Source: G942493375 sp942493375 (GTDB taxonomy: Bacteria > Armatimonadota > UBA5829). Taken from it: a DNA stretch of 64,000 bases. The DNA lies in assembly GCA_942493375.1 (NCBI GenBank), contig OW818698.1, positions 6,820,001-6,884,000 of the forward strand, read 5' to 3'. The notes under the pieces were generated by a model. It was not told the DNA's origin. It did no database searches and saw only the letters and a list, made by a program, of their open reading frames with translations. Both the position numbers and the translations under genes were made by a program. Below are positions 36,592 to 44,993 of the stretch, one piece after another; position 1 is the stretch's first letter; each line of letters starts with the position of its first letter.

Positions 36592-36866
36592 TGTGGTCGT
36601 GCTAGACGGGGAACTAGCGGTGCCCTGAACCCGCAATCCGCTACAGCGGGGTTGAATTCCTGCCCCCGGTTTAATTGTTTGAAAACGTGCTCTGATAAGT
36701 GGTGTTGATGATTGGGCCCCGCGCAATGAGCGGCTTGCCAAACCCCGCCAGGTCCGGAAGGAAGCAGCGGTAGGCTTGACTGAACATGTGCCGTGTGGTG
36801 ATCTGATAGGAGCTAACTGGCAGGGTGTCATTTGGATAATTATCCCAAAGGTAGGTGCACGATCAC
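36592..36866 (+). ncRNA. ffs: Signal recognition particle RNA, long bacterial type
   Basis: The RNA core of the SRP binds Ffh and targets membrane proteins. Diagnostic pieces: the 5' Alu-type segment GTGCTAGACGGGGAACTAGC...GGTGCCCTG, the GTGGTGTTGATG... arm, and the Ffh-binding helix 8 with GGTCCGGAAGGAAGCAGC. The ends pair (GTGGTCGTGC at about 36593-36602 with GCACGATCAC near 36857-36866). At about 275 nt it is the long form with an Alu domain, as in Bacillus, not the 4.5S form of most Proteobacteria. A TATAAT at 36501-36506 might be its -10 box, although the distance would require processing. dnaX follows 66 bases downstream. Confidence 0.93.
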
Positions 36867-36932
36867 TTATTTGTATCTAAAGATAGAGTATAGAACTGCT
36901 CCGACTACCCATAAGGTATACTTCAAAAAGCT

Positions 36933-38615
36933 ATGGCATACATCTCGCTTTACCGGAAATACCGTTCTCAGACTTTTGATGATGTAATTGGACAAGATCA
37001 CATCGTGCGAACTATTCGCAATGCGATAAAGTCAGGAAAGATCGGTCAGGCCTACCTTTTTTGTGGTTCACGGGGAACTGGTAAGACCACCGTTGCCCGC
37101 CTTATTGCCAAGGCTCTTAACTGTATGAAAGATGACCATGCCTCCCCGGAGCCATGCAATGAGTGTGAGGCTTGTCTTTCTATTACAGCCGGTGCTGCGA
37201 TTGATGTTGTAGAAATGGACGCAGCTTCCAACCGTGGTGTTGATGATGTTGATGCCCTTCGTGACGGTGTTAAGTATCCCCCGATGAGGTTACGCTATAA
37301 AGTGTATATCATCGACGAGGCACATCAGTTATCTGGCGCTGCAAAAGATGCGTTTTTAAAGACCCTTGAAGAGCCTCCACCTCATGCCGTATTCATTCTT
37401 GCTACTACTGAAGCTCATAAAATACCAATAACCATTCGTTCCCGCTGCCAGCAGTTTGATTTTCGCAGAGGAGCCCTGGATGAGATATCCGGAAGGCTTC
37501 ATCATGTAGTGAAATCCGAAGGTGCACATATAGATGATGCTGCACTTGAGCTTCTTGCCAGGGCAGCCAACGGATCATACAGGGACTCTTTGAGTCTACT
37601 TGAACAGGTGCTGGCCTTTACTGAAGGTGAAATCACTGCTGCCGACGTCTACAGCGTGTTGGGAATGGTTGATGAGGATGCTCTGTTGGAAATCGGCAGA
37701 GTTATAGCTGATGCAGATTCCGCACAGGCTTTTACAACTGCTGATAAACTTCTCAGGGAAGGCAGAGATGTCAGGGAACTGGTTAAGTCCGCTGCAGAGT
37801 TTTTTAGAGATGTGCTTATGCTCAAGGCAGGAGCCGATAAACTCCATTCTCAGGACCAACGCTGGAACTCTCTGGCGGAGAGATTCTCGCAGCATGAACT
37901 AGTCCATATAGTTGAAGTCTTCGCTGGTACGGAAAAAGATCTCAGATGGAATGAACAACACAGACTTGCACTGGAAATGGCCTTGATGAGTGCCATGCGC
38001 AGACCATCAGTTGTTCAACAACGCATCGAAGCTGCTCCTGTTACCAGAGCTGCAGCCGTTCCTGTGCAAACTCAACAATTTGTTGAACGTCCGGTTGATC
38101 AACCTGTCGCTGCGCCTGTTGCTGCCCCACCGCGCCAAACAGTTAATATACCGACTCCGCCCCCTGCACCAGTTGAGGAAATGTCGTCTACAGATGTCGC
38201 GCAACCAGCGGATCAAGGGAGTCTGACTCTCAACAGTCTGGGTAAAACCTGGCCCAGAATTATGCTTAGATTGAAAAAGGAACTTCGTAAAACCGGGCTG
38301 GCCGCATTGCTGGCTAATGGTAACCTTCTTAGTTTGAAAGAAGGTGTAGTTGAGATTGGTTTTACAAAAAAGTATGAGTTTCACAGAAAAAATGTTGAGA
38401 AAGATGCCGCGTTTATTTCGCAGGCTATAGTAGAAATTACCGGAGTAAACCTGCGTGTAGTTGTAGTTTCGATAGAAGATGCTGCACCAGCAGTTACCTA
38501 TACAGAACCTGTGCAGATTGCCGCTGAAATGGATCATCCTTTATTGGATGATGTGCTGCTTACATTTGACGGTGAAATAATTCAAAGTGATGATAATGAC
38601 CCTTGGAAGGAGTAA
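36933..38615 (+). CDS. dnaX: DNA polymerase III gamma/tau subunit (clamp loader)
   Basis: The clamp-loader ATPase of 560 residues. It shows Walker A GSRGTGKTT (about 45-53), the zinc module CNECEAC and upstream Cys, DEAH-like IIDEAHQLSG, and SRC box TTIRSRCQQFDF-type sequence. A Pro/Gln/Val-rich linker (about 365-430) and a C-terminal tau-like domain (NSLGKTWPRIMLRLKKELRK) follow. An in-frame A AAA AAG heptamer (38366-38372) in the C-terminal domain could shorten the product by -1 frameshifting. It heads a dnaX-ybaB-recR gene set, as in many bacteria. Confidence 0.95.
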   Translation: MAYISLYRKYRSQTFDDVIGQDHIVRTIRNAIKSGKIGQAYLFCGSRGTGKTTVARLIAKALNCMKDDHASPEPCNECEACLSITAGAAIDVVEMDAASNRGVDDVDALRDGVKYPPMRLRYKVYIIDEAHQLSGAAKDAFLKTLEEPPPHAVFILATTEAHKIPITIRSRCQQFDFRRGALDEISGRLHHVVKSEGAHIDDAALELLARAANGSYRDSLSLLEQVLAFTEGEITAADVYSVLGMVDEDALLEIGRVIADADSAQAFTTADKLLREGRDVRELVKSAAEFFRDVLMLKAGADKLHSQDQRWNSLAERFSQHELVHIVEVFAGTEKDLRWNEQHRLALEMALMSAMRRPSVVQQRIEAAPVTRAAAVPVQTQQFVERPVDQPVAAPVAAPPRQTVNIPTPPPAPVEEMSSTDVAQPADQGSLTLNSLGKTWPRIMLRLKKELRKTGLAALLANGNLLSLKEGVVEIGFTKKYEFHRKNVEKDAAFISQAIVEITGVNLRVVVVSIEDAAPAVTYTEPVQIAAEMDHPLLDDVLLTFDGEIIQSDDNDPWKE

Positions 38616-38620
38616 CGTGA

Positions 38621-38959
38621 TTGTCTAAGAGATCGCCATTTGGAAATATAAATATGCCCGGACTGGGTGACTTAATGAAACAGGCCCAGAAGATGCAAGA
38701 GGGCCAAAAGAAGATGGACGAGGAACTGGCAGGCTTGAAAATAGATGCCTCCTCCGGCGGTGGTATGGTAACTGTAACGGTTACAGGTAAGGGAGAGTTC
38801 CTTGATATCAAGATCGACCCGCAGTGTGTTGATCCTGAAGATGTCGAGATGCTGCAGGACCTTGTAGTTAGCGCTGCACGCGAAGCCCTTGAAAAGGCTG
38901 AGAGCATCAGAGATGCTAAGTTACAAGAACTCACCGGTGGCATGAGCTTACCGTTCTAG
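38621..38959 (+). CDS. YbaB/EbfC-family nucleoid-associated protein
   Basis: A 112-residue DNA-binding protein of the YbaB/EbfC family. Evidence: NINMPGLGDLMKQAQKMQEG at the start, a beta strand MVTVTVTGKGEFLDIKIDP, and GGMSLPF at the C-terminus. The start is TTG 38621, with GGAAGGAG about 8 bases upstream. It begins 5 bases after dnaX. The recR gene normally following it is separated here by a REP-like palindrome and its own promoter. Confidence 0.92.
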   Translation: MSKRSPFGNINMPGLGDLMKQAQKMQEGQKKMDEELAGLKIDASSGGGMVTVTVTGKGEFLDIKIDPQCVDPEDVEMLQDLVVSAAREALEKAESIRDAKLQELTGGMSLPF

Positions 38960-39000
38960 TTTATTTTTACAGTGACTTAACAGTTCAGAGTTGCCGGAAT

Positions 39001-39072
39001 TTGTCATCCTGAGGAACGAAGGATCTGCTTTCCATCCGGAAAAAGCAGATCCTTCGTTCCTCAGGATGACAA
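39001..39072. repeat. REP-like perfect inverted repeat (type 2)
   Basis: 31-base exact arms (39001-39031 and 39042-39072) around a 10-base loop; the sequence closely matches the palindrome at 32851-32932. It sits between ybaB and recR and has split what is usually one operon. Confidence 0.85.
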
Positions 39073-39245
39073 TGTTCCCATATTACTGAACTCCCACACA
39101 ATCCGGCTTGTTGCTCTGAATATTGTGATTTGTAACAAAGCGTGTGTAAGTTCACGCTATACACACCAATATTCTTCATTGTATTCAGAGTAAACAGGTC
39201 GATATACTGCTTGAGTTCATTGAATTATTGCTCTTTGAGTTCAAG

Positions 39246-39274
39246 ATGACGCATTGGTTTGTTTCTGCTATAAT
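39246..39274 (+). promoter_or_regulatory. Promoter candidate for recR
   Basis: -35 ATGACG (4 of 6 consensus), 17-base spacer, -10 TATAAT (39269-39274). The predicted start near 39281 gives a leader of about 58 nt that contains the short open frame and terminator-like hairpin described next. Confidence 0.6.
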
Positions 39275-39292
39275 AACGAAGTTGAAGGAGAC

Positions 39293-39352
39293 ATGGAAGC
39301 GGCGGTGATATGTACCGCCTTTTTCGCGTGTACGGTATATGCATTACGCTAA
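39293..39352 (+). CDS. Possible 19-residue leader peptide overlapping recR start
   Basis: ATG at 39293 follows GAAGGAG and opens a frame MEAAVICTAFFACTVYALR ending TAA at 39350-39352, 14 bases inside recR in another frame. A terminator-like hairpin lies in its middle. The Shine-Dalgarno is very close to the ATG (2 bases), which weakens the case. If translated, ribosome progress would affect both the hairpin and recR initiation, an attenuation-like layout. There is no homology evidence. Confidence 0.4.
   Translation: MEAAVICTAFFACTVYALR
39301..39324 (+). terminator. Intrinsic-terminator-like hairpin in the recR leader
   Basis: GGCGGT (39301-39306) pairs with ACCGCC (39314-39319) around a 7-base loop and is followed directly by TTTTT. 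It lies about 20 bases downstream of the predicted transcript start and 15 before the recR ATG, so it could attenuate recR or end short transcripts from the recR promoter. Confidence 0.55.
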
Positions 39353-39935
39353 GCCTCTTGCAAAATTGGTGTCTGAGTTCGAAAAACTACCGGGTATCGG
39401 CCCGAAGTCAGCGCAACGACTGGCCTTTCATGTTCTGCGTATGACTGAAGATGAGGCATCTGATTTTGCCAGTGCCATAATGGAAGTAAAGGCTACTATA
39501 CGCCAATGCAATACCTGTTTCAGCTATACAGACAGAGAAACTTGTGAAGTCTGTTCAGATCCAAAAAGAAACCGTAGAATAATCTGCGTTGTCTCCGAAC
39601 CCAGGGACATTGTTTCTATGGACAAGACTAACGAATATAAAGGTTTATATCATGTCCTGGGAGGCGTCATTTCTCCAATGGATGGCGTAGGACCGGATAA
39701 ACTTCGTATCAGAGAATTACTTGCCCGCATTCAAGAAGGCGAGATTGATGAAGTGATTCTCGCTACAAACCCGACGATTGAAGGTGATGCTACAGCAATG
39801 TACATTGCAGGATTCCTCAAAGAGTTGGGAATAAGAACTACACGTATAGCCCACGGCATGCCCGTTGGTGCGGATATGGACTATGCCGATCAGGCGACAC
39901 TAATTCAGGCGTTGCAATGGCGACGCGAAATGTAA
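39339..39935 (+). CDS. recR: Recombination protein RecR
   Basis: RecR, with RecF/RecO, loads RecA on gapped DNA. The 198-residue product has the N-terminal HhH segment (LPGIGPKSAQRLAFHVLR), the C4 zinc finger (Cys57, 60, 69, 72), a Toprim domain with EPRDIVSMDKTNEYKGLYHV and TNPTIEGDATAMYI, and the C-terminal GVPVGADMDYADQATL-type segment (read as GMPVGADMDYADQATL). It starts at ATG 39339. It is 12 bases before nifJ, an unexpected partner, so the two may be co-transcribed. Confidence 0.95.
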   Translation: MHYAKPLAKLVSEFEKLPGIGPKSAQRLAFHVLRMTEDEASDFASAIMEVKATIRQCNTCFSYTDRETCEVCSDPKRNRRIICVVSEPRDIVSMDKTNEYKGLYHVLGGVISPMDGVGPDKLRIRELLARIQEGEIDEVILATNPTIEGDATAMYIAGFLKELGIRTTRIAHGMPVGADMDYADQATLIQALQWRREM

Positions 39936-39947
39936 TGAGGAGCGAAC

Positions 39948-42900
39948 ATGGCTAGAAAAATGCAAGGCTACGACGGCAACTCTGCTGTTGCGCATGTCGC
40001 ACACGCGACAAACGAAGTGATCGCAATTTATCCGATCACTCCAAGTTCCCCTATGGGTGAAGTCTCAGATGAAAAGACGGCCAAAAACCAGAAAAATATC
40101 TGGGGCACAATTCCATCAGTAACAGAAATGCAGAGTGAAGGTGGCGCTTCGGGAGCCGTTCACGGTGCACTCTCCACTGGTGCCCTAACCACCACTTTTA
40201 CAGCATCACAGGGACTACTGCTGATGATCCCCAATATGTACAAGATTGCTGGAGAATTAACTCCTACAGTTTTCCATATTACAGCTAGAAGTCTTGCTTG
40301 CGCGGCTTTGTCGATTTTTGGTGATCACAGTGATGTAATGGCATGCAGACAAACTGGTTTCGCTATGCTGTGTTCAAATAGCGTGCAGGAAGCAATGGAT
40401 TTTGCATTGATTTCCCAGCAGGCCACACTCGCCAGCAGAATACCTTTTATGCACTACTTTGATGGCTTCCGGACCAGTCATGAAGTCCAGAAGATCGAAG
40501 AACTGACATACGATGACATGAAAGCAATGATAGATGATGATTTGGTCATTGCCCATCGCCAGCGTGCACTTAGCCCTGATCATCCTACAATGGCTGGAAC
40601 TGCTCAGAATCCTGATGTATATTTCCAGGGCCGTGAAACAGTTAACCCTTACTATCAGGCAACTCCGAAAATTGTTCAGGAAACCATGGACAAGTTTGCT
40701 GCATTAGTAGGCAGAAAATATAAACTGTTCGATTATGATGGTGCTCCTGATGCAGAAAAGGTCATCGTTCTGATGGGTTCCGGCGCAGAAGTTGCACATG
40801 AAACTATTGAAAGTCTCATAGCAAGCGGTGAAAAGGTTGGAATTGTTAAGGTTCGACTCTACAGACCGTTTAGCGCAGAGGATCTTGTTGCTGCGCTTCC
40901 TGCTACAGTTAAGAAGATAGCTGTTCTTGATCGCACCAAAGAGCCTGGCTCAATAGGCGAGCCTTTGTATATGGATGTTGTTACAGCAGTTGACGAAATG
41001 CTGATTGCAGGCAAAACTCCATTCAAAACAGCACCAGTTATTGTTGGTGGTCGCTATGGACTTGGTTCCAAAGAGTTTACTCCTGCAATGGTCAAAGGTG
41101 TTTTTGACAACCTGGATGCTGCTGAGCCGATGAACCACTACAGCGTGGGAATCGAAGATGATATATCCGGTAACAGCATACCGTTTGATGCGAACTTTGT
41201 TACTGCAAAACCAGGTGTGTATCAGGCTATGTTCTTCGGCCTGGGTTCCGATGGAACCGTCAGTGCCAACAAGAACTCAATCAAGATCATCGGTGACGAG
41301 ACCAGCAACTATGCTCAGGGATACTTCGTGTATGACTCCAAGAAAGCTGGTTCCGTTACAGTCTCGCACCTGAGATTCGGAAAAGACATCATTCGAAGCG
41401 CGTATCTTATCGATAGAGCAAACTTCATAGCTTGCCACAATCCGAGTTTCATAGACAAATATGATATCCTTTCTCACCTGAAAGAAGGCGGAACATTCCT
41501 GCTGACAACCAGTCATAGTGCTGATGCAGTTTGGGAGACCCTACCCAAAGAAGTCCAGAAGCAGATTATTGACAAGAAAGCTAAGTTCTATGTTGTTGAT
41601 GCTCTATCCCTGGCTTCAGAATTAGGTCTTGGCGGACGAATTAACGTTCTGATGCAGACTGCTTTCTTCAAGATCAGCGGTATTCTTCCTGAAGAAGATG
41701 CCATTGCTGCTATCAAGAAGGCTACCAAGAAGACATACGGCAACAAGGGCGACAAAGTCATTGAAATGAATATGAAAGCCATTGATGCTGCTTCTGCGAA
41801 CGTTGTCGAGGTGAAATATCCTGACCACGTGACCAGTACTAGAGGCATTCCTGCAGTAGTAGGATCTGATGCTCCTCAGTTCATCAAAGATGTAACTGCA
41901 GAGATCATTGCTGGTCGCGGTGACGATATTCCTGTCAGCAAGATGCCAGTCGATGGTAAATTCCCTGTAGGAACGACAAAATACGAGAAGCGAAACATTG
42001 CTGTAGAGATTCCCGAGTGGACTCCTGAGCTCTGTATTCAGTGCGGACGTTGCTCACTCTTCTGCCCACATGCTTGTATCCGAATGAAGGCATATGATCC
42101 GGCTGTGCTGGAAAGTGCTCCTGCTGGATTCAAGAGCATTGATCCTAAGGCAAAGAGCCTTGCAGGCAAGAAGTTCACTATTCAAGTCGCTGCTGAAGAC
42201 TGCACCGGTTGTGGTCTCTGCGTCCAGAACTGTCCTGCAATTGAGAAGAATGAGAACAAAGAAGCTACCGGCAGGCATGCGATCAATATGGTTCCTCAGG
42301 AGCCGCTGAGAGCGCAGGAAGTCGCAAATTGGGACTTCTTCCTGTCAATCCCTGAAACTGATCCTGCTCTTTACAAGAAAGACAGCATTCAGGGTTCACA
42401 GTTCATACAGCCTCTCTTTGAGTTCTCCGGCGCTTGCGCAGGATGCGGTGAAACTCCTTACGTTAAGTTGGTCACCCAGCTTTTCGGCGACAGAGCGGTT
42501 ATTGCCAACGCGACTGGTTGTTCATCAATCTATGGTGGCAACCTGCCTACTACCCCATATACCACAAGAAAAGACGGGCGTGGTCCTGCCTGGGCAAACA
42601 GCCTGTTTGAAGACAATGCAGAGTTCGGTATGGGCTATCGCCTGACCATCGATAAGTTCAATGAGCTTGCTCTGGAACTTCTCGACAAAGCTGCTGAAGA
42701 AGGTATGGTCAAGGCAGAGCTTGCAGATGCGATAAAGACTGCTGATCAGTCCACACAGGAAGGCATTGAAGTTCAAAGAACAAGAGTTGATGAGCTCAAG
42801 GCAAGTCTGTGCAAAGCCGATTGTCCTACCTGCAAGCACCTTGCAAGTCTAGCTGACTATCTGGTTCAGAAATCAGTCTGGATCTTTGGTGGAGATGGCT

Positions 42901-43532
42901 GGGCATATGACATCGGATATGGCGGACTAGACCACGTGATAGCCAGTGGCAAGAATGTTAATATTCTTGTTCTGGACACTGAAGTCTATTCCAACACTGG
43001 TGGACAGATGTCTAAATCAACCCCCAGGGCTTCTACTGCAAAGTTTGCAGCAGGTGGTAAAACAACCGGTAAGAAAGACCTTGGAATGATCGCTATGACA
43101 TATGGCAGCGTATATGTCGGCTGCGTTTCTTTGGCTGATCCTAACCAGTTGATAAAGACCCTCATGGAAGCTGAGGCATATGATGGTCCATCCCTGATCC
43201 TGGCCTACTCACACTGTATTGCCCATGGTATCGACAATACCTTTGGTATTGAAGAGCAGAAGAAGGCTGTGAATTCTGGACACTGGATCCTTTATCGATT
43301 CAACCCGGAACTCACTGAGAAAGGCGAAAATCCGCTGAAGCTTGACAGCAAGGCTCCGACTATTAGCTTCTCTGAGTATGCTTACGGGGAGAACAGATAT
43401 CGGGTTCTGAAGAAGATCAACCCGGATGCTGCAGCTAAACTAATGGGTGAGGCTGAAGTTGACGTTAAGAGACGCTACAAGATGTATCAACAGCTTGCAG
43501 CGATTGATTACTCTGACAATAAAACTGAGTAA
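39948..43532 (+). CDS. nifJ: Pyruvate:ferredoxin (flavodoxin) oxidoreductase
   Basis: This single-chain PFOR oxidises pyruvate with CoA to acetyl-CoA, CO2 and reduced ferredoxin. The 1194-residue product has the N-terminal domain (GNSAVAHVAHATNEVIAIYP, TEMQSEGGASGAVHGAL), the CoA-binding domain, two ferredoxin-type [4Fe-4S] motifs at about 695 (CIQCGRCSLFCPHAC) and 751 (CTGCGLCVQNCP), the proximal-cluster motif CAGCGETPY at about 829, and the ThDP motif GDGWAYDIGYGGLDH near 985. GAGGAGCG lies upstream of the ATG. It indicates anaerobic pyruvate metabolism and is followed by a strong terminator. Confidence 0.96.
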   Translation: MARKMQGYDGNSAVAHVAHATNEVIAIYPITPSSPMGEVSDEKTAKNQKNIWGTIPSVTEMQSEGGASGAVHGALSTGALTTTFTASQGLLLMIPNMYKIAGELTPTVFHITARSLACAALSIFGDHSDVMACRQTGFAMLCSNSVQEAMDFALISQQATLASRIPFMHYFDGFRTSHEVQKIEELTYDDMKAMIDDDLVIAHRQRALSPDHPTMAGTAQNPDVYFQGRETVNPYYQATPKIVQETMDKFAALVGRKYKLFDYDGAPDAEKVIVLMGSGAEVAHETIESLIASGEKVGIVKVRLYRPFSAEDLVAALPATVKKIAVLDRTKEPGSIGEPLYMDVVTAVDEMLIAGKTPFKTAPVIVGGRYGLGSKEFTPAMVKGVFDNLDAAEPMNHYSVGIEDDISGNSIPFDANFVTAKPGVYQAMFFGLGSDGTVSANKNSIKIIGDETSNYAQGYFVYDSKKAGSVTVSHLRFGKDIIRSAYLIDRANFIACHNPSFIDKYDILSHLKEGGTFLLTTSHSADAVWETLPKEVQKQIIDKKAKFYVVDALSLASELGLGGRINVLMQTAFFKISGILPEEDAIAAIKKATKKTYGNKGDKVIEMNMKAIDAASANVVEVKYPDHVTSTRGIPAVVGSDAPQFIKDVTAEIIAGRGDDIPVSKMPVDGKFPVGTTKYEKRNIAVEIPEWTPELCIQCGRCSLFCPHACIRMKAYDPAVLESAPAGFKSIDPKAKSLAGKKFTIQVAAEDCTGCGLCVQNCPAIEKNENKEATGRHAINMVPQEPLRAQEVANWDFFLSIPETDPALYKKDSIQGSQFIQPLFEFSGACAGCGETPYVKLVTQLFGDRAVIANATGCSSIYGGNLPTTPYTTRKDGRGPAWANSLFEDNAEFGMGYRLTIDKFNELALELLDKAAEEGMVKAELADAIKTADQSTQEGIEVQRTRVDELKASLCKADCPTCKHLASLADYLVQKSVWIFGGDGWAYDIGYGGLDHVIASGKNVNILVLDTEVYSNTGGQMSKSTPRASTAKFAAGGKTTGKKDLGMIAMTYGSVYVGCVSLADPNQLIKTLMEAEAYDGPSLILAYSHCIAHGIDNTFGIEEQKKAVNSGHWILYRFNPELTEKGENPLKLDSKAPTISFSEYAYGENRYRVLKKINPDAAAKLMGEAEVDVKRRYKMYQQLAAIDYSDNKTE

Positions 43533-43570
43533 AACAAAATACCGAGGATCAATTCTGGCGGTATAGATAC

Positions 43571-43614
43571 ATGAAAAACGGGGTGCCTCATATTTGAGAC
43601 ACCCCGTTTTTCAT
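43571..43614 (+). terminator. Rho-independent terminator after nifJ
   Basis: ATGAAAAACGGGGTG pairs with ACACCCCGTTTTTCAT, extended by CCTCA/TGAG across a TATT loop. A T5 tract is part of the right arm. It lies 38 bases after nifJ. Confidence 0.85.
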
Positions 43615-43788
43615 GGTCATAAATACTGTGAATTTACGAGTCTCGGAGTGCAAGTGCAAAATCTCGTATCTTCATGGTTCTTTACTGGATTTCCTGGGTA
43701 TGATATATGCGTTCGTGGTCAGTATAAGCCTGCCTGCAAACATATCACCTGGCAGCAATAAAGCGTGCCTGAGTAGAGAGGTAACGAG

Positions 43789-44778
43789 ATGGCAAATATA
43801 AAAACAAGCTACATGGGTATGGAGTTATCAAGCCCGGTAATAGTTGGTGCAAGTCCAATTTCAAAGAAAATTGAAAATATCAAGAAGGCCGAAGATGCAG
43901 GAGCAGGTGCTCTTGTAATTCATTCACTGTTTCAAGAACAGATTGAGACTGAGATTGATGAGCTTGAATCGGCTTTGATGATAGGTTCTGATTTGTTTCC
44001 GGAAGCATTGACATATTTCCCCATTCTTGAGCATGCAGGCGCGAGAGAGCATGTAATGTGGATTGAGAAGACACGCAAGCAGGTTAAGATGCCTCTTATT
44101 GGCAGCCTGAACGCTGCTAGTATGGGTAATTGGCTGGCATATGCCAAACAGCTTCAAGATGCAGGTTGTAATGCCCTGGAACTCAATCTGTATGCCATAG
44201 AAACGGATATAGATAAGAAGTCTACGGATATTGAAAAACAGGCTCTGGAAGTTGTTTCAGATGTTGTTGCAGAAGTTTCCATACCGGTTTCAGTGAAACT
44301 CAATCCGTGGTACACCAATGTTGGTGGGTTTGTATCTGAAGTAGTCAAAGCAGGAGCATTTGGTGTGGTATTGTTCAATCGTTTTTATCAGCCTACTATT
44401 GATATCAATACACAGACACTCAAGACTGGCTTGGATCTTAGTCGTCCTGAAGACAACCGTTTACCGCTAAGATGGGCTGCAATATTGTCGGGTCAGATCC
44501 CAACTGATATCGTTACCAGTACTGGAGTTCATTCAGGAGATGACGTTATAAGACAGATTCTTGCAGGTGCAAAAGCTGCTCAGGCAGTTTCGGCCATTTT
44601 GAAATATGGTGTGGGTTATGTCACTAAAATGAATGAAGAAATTGCTGCATGGATGGATTCAAATGAGTATGCAACCATTGAAGACTTCCGCGGTAAATTG
44701 AACCAGCATAAGGTCGAAGACCCTAAAGCGTTTGAAAGAGTTCAATATGCTAACGTTCTAATGGGAAATAAAGAATAA
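43789..44778 (+). CDS. Dihydroorotate dehydrogenase-like flavoprotein
   Basis: A 329-residue TIM-barrel protein related to class-I PyrD: SPVIVGASPISKKIENIKKA, PLIGSLNAASMGNW, ALELNLYA, PVSVKLNPWYTN, and a phosphate-binding C-terminal part (TSTGVHSGDDV, GAKAAQAVSAI). The catalytic Cys/Ser loop of pyrimidine enzymes is not obvious, so it is not assigned as pyrD. Genes of this type frequently follow nifJ, as here, suggesting a link with ferredoxin- or flavin-dependent metabolism; the reaction is unknown. Confidence 0.8.
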   Translation: MANIKTSYMGMELSSPVIVGASPISKKIENIKKAEDAGAGALVIHSLFQEQIETEIDELESALMIGSDLFPEALTYFPILEHAGAREHVMWIEKTRKQVKMPLIGSLNAASMGNWLAYAKQLQDAGCNALELNLYAIETDIDKKSTDIEKQALEVVSDVVAEVSIPVSVKLNPWYTNVGGFVSEVVKAGAFGVVLFNRFYQPTIDINTQTLKTGLDLSRPEDNRLPLRWAAILSGQIPTDIVTSTGVHSGDDVIRQILAGAKAAQAVSAILKYGVGYVTKMNEEIAAWMDSNEYATIEDFRGKLNQHKVEDPKAFERVQYANVLMGNKE

Positions 44779-44800
44779 TATACTCCATTAGTTCAAATAT

Positions 44801-44836
44801 CTCCGGTTTGTTGTTTTTTACAGCAGCAAACCGGAG
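44801..44836 (+). terminator. Terminator-like hairpin after the DHOD-like gene
   Basis: CTCCGGTTTGTTG pairs with CAGCAAACCGGAG (one G-T pair) around a 10-base loop containing T6. There is no T-run after the stem, so termination efficiency is uncertain. Confidence 0.5.
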
Positions 44837-44914
44837 TGTATAACTTTGCCTCAAGCATCATTTACTCCATAAATACCCCCCCAAAAAACTTCTATGAAAT
44901 TCTTGATAATCCCA

Positions 44915-44943
44915 TTGACACCCTATATCTAGTGTGGTAAACT
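44915..44943 (+). promoter_or_regulatory. nrdR-nrdJ promoter with NrdR box
   Basis: -35 TTGACA (44915-44920), 17-base spacer, -10 TAAACT (44938-44943). The spacer carries ACACCCTATATCTAGTGT (44918-44935), matching the NrdR-box consensus acaCwAtATaTwGtgt in most positions. A weaker half-match, ATGTAGTG, starts 30 bases after the corresponding ATCTAGTG, about three helical turns away, as expected for paired boxes. NrdR-ATP/dATP binding would block RNA polymerase and autoregulate the operon. Confidence 0.8.
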
Positions 44944-44993
44944 CCATGTGTGCCGGATGTAGTGCCGTATTCTAGATTAGAGGCTGACAGATA

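Noticed and set aside
30689..39072. CRISPR array
   Set aside because: The palindromes are isolated, kilobases apart and have no regular spacers; no cas genes are present.
43613..43801. 62-codon frame before the DHOD-like gene
   Set aside because: It begins right at the end of the nifJ terminator, has no ribosome-binding site and overlaps the start of the next gene.
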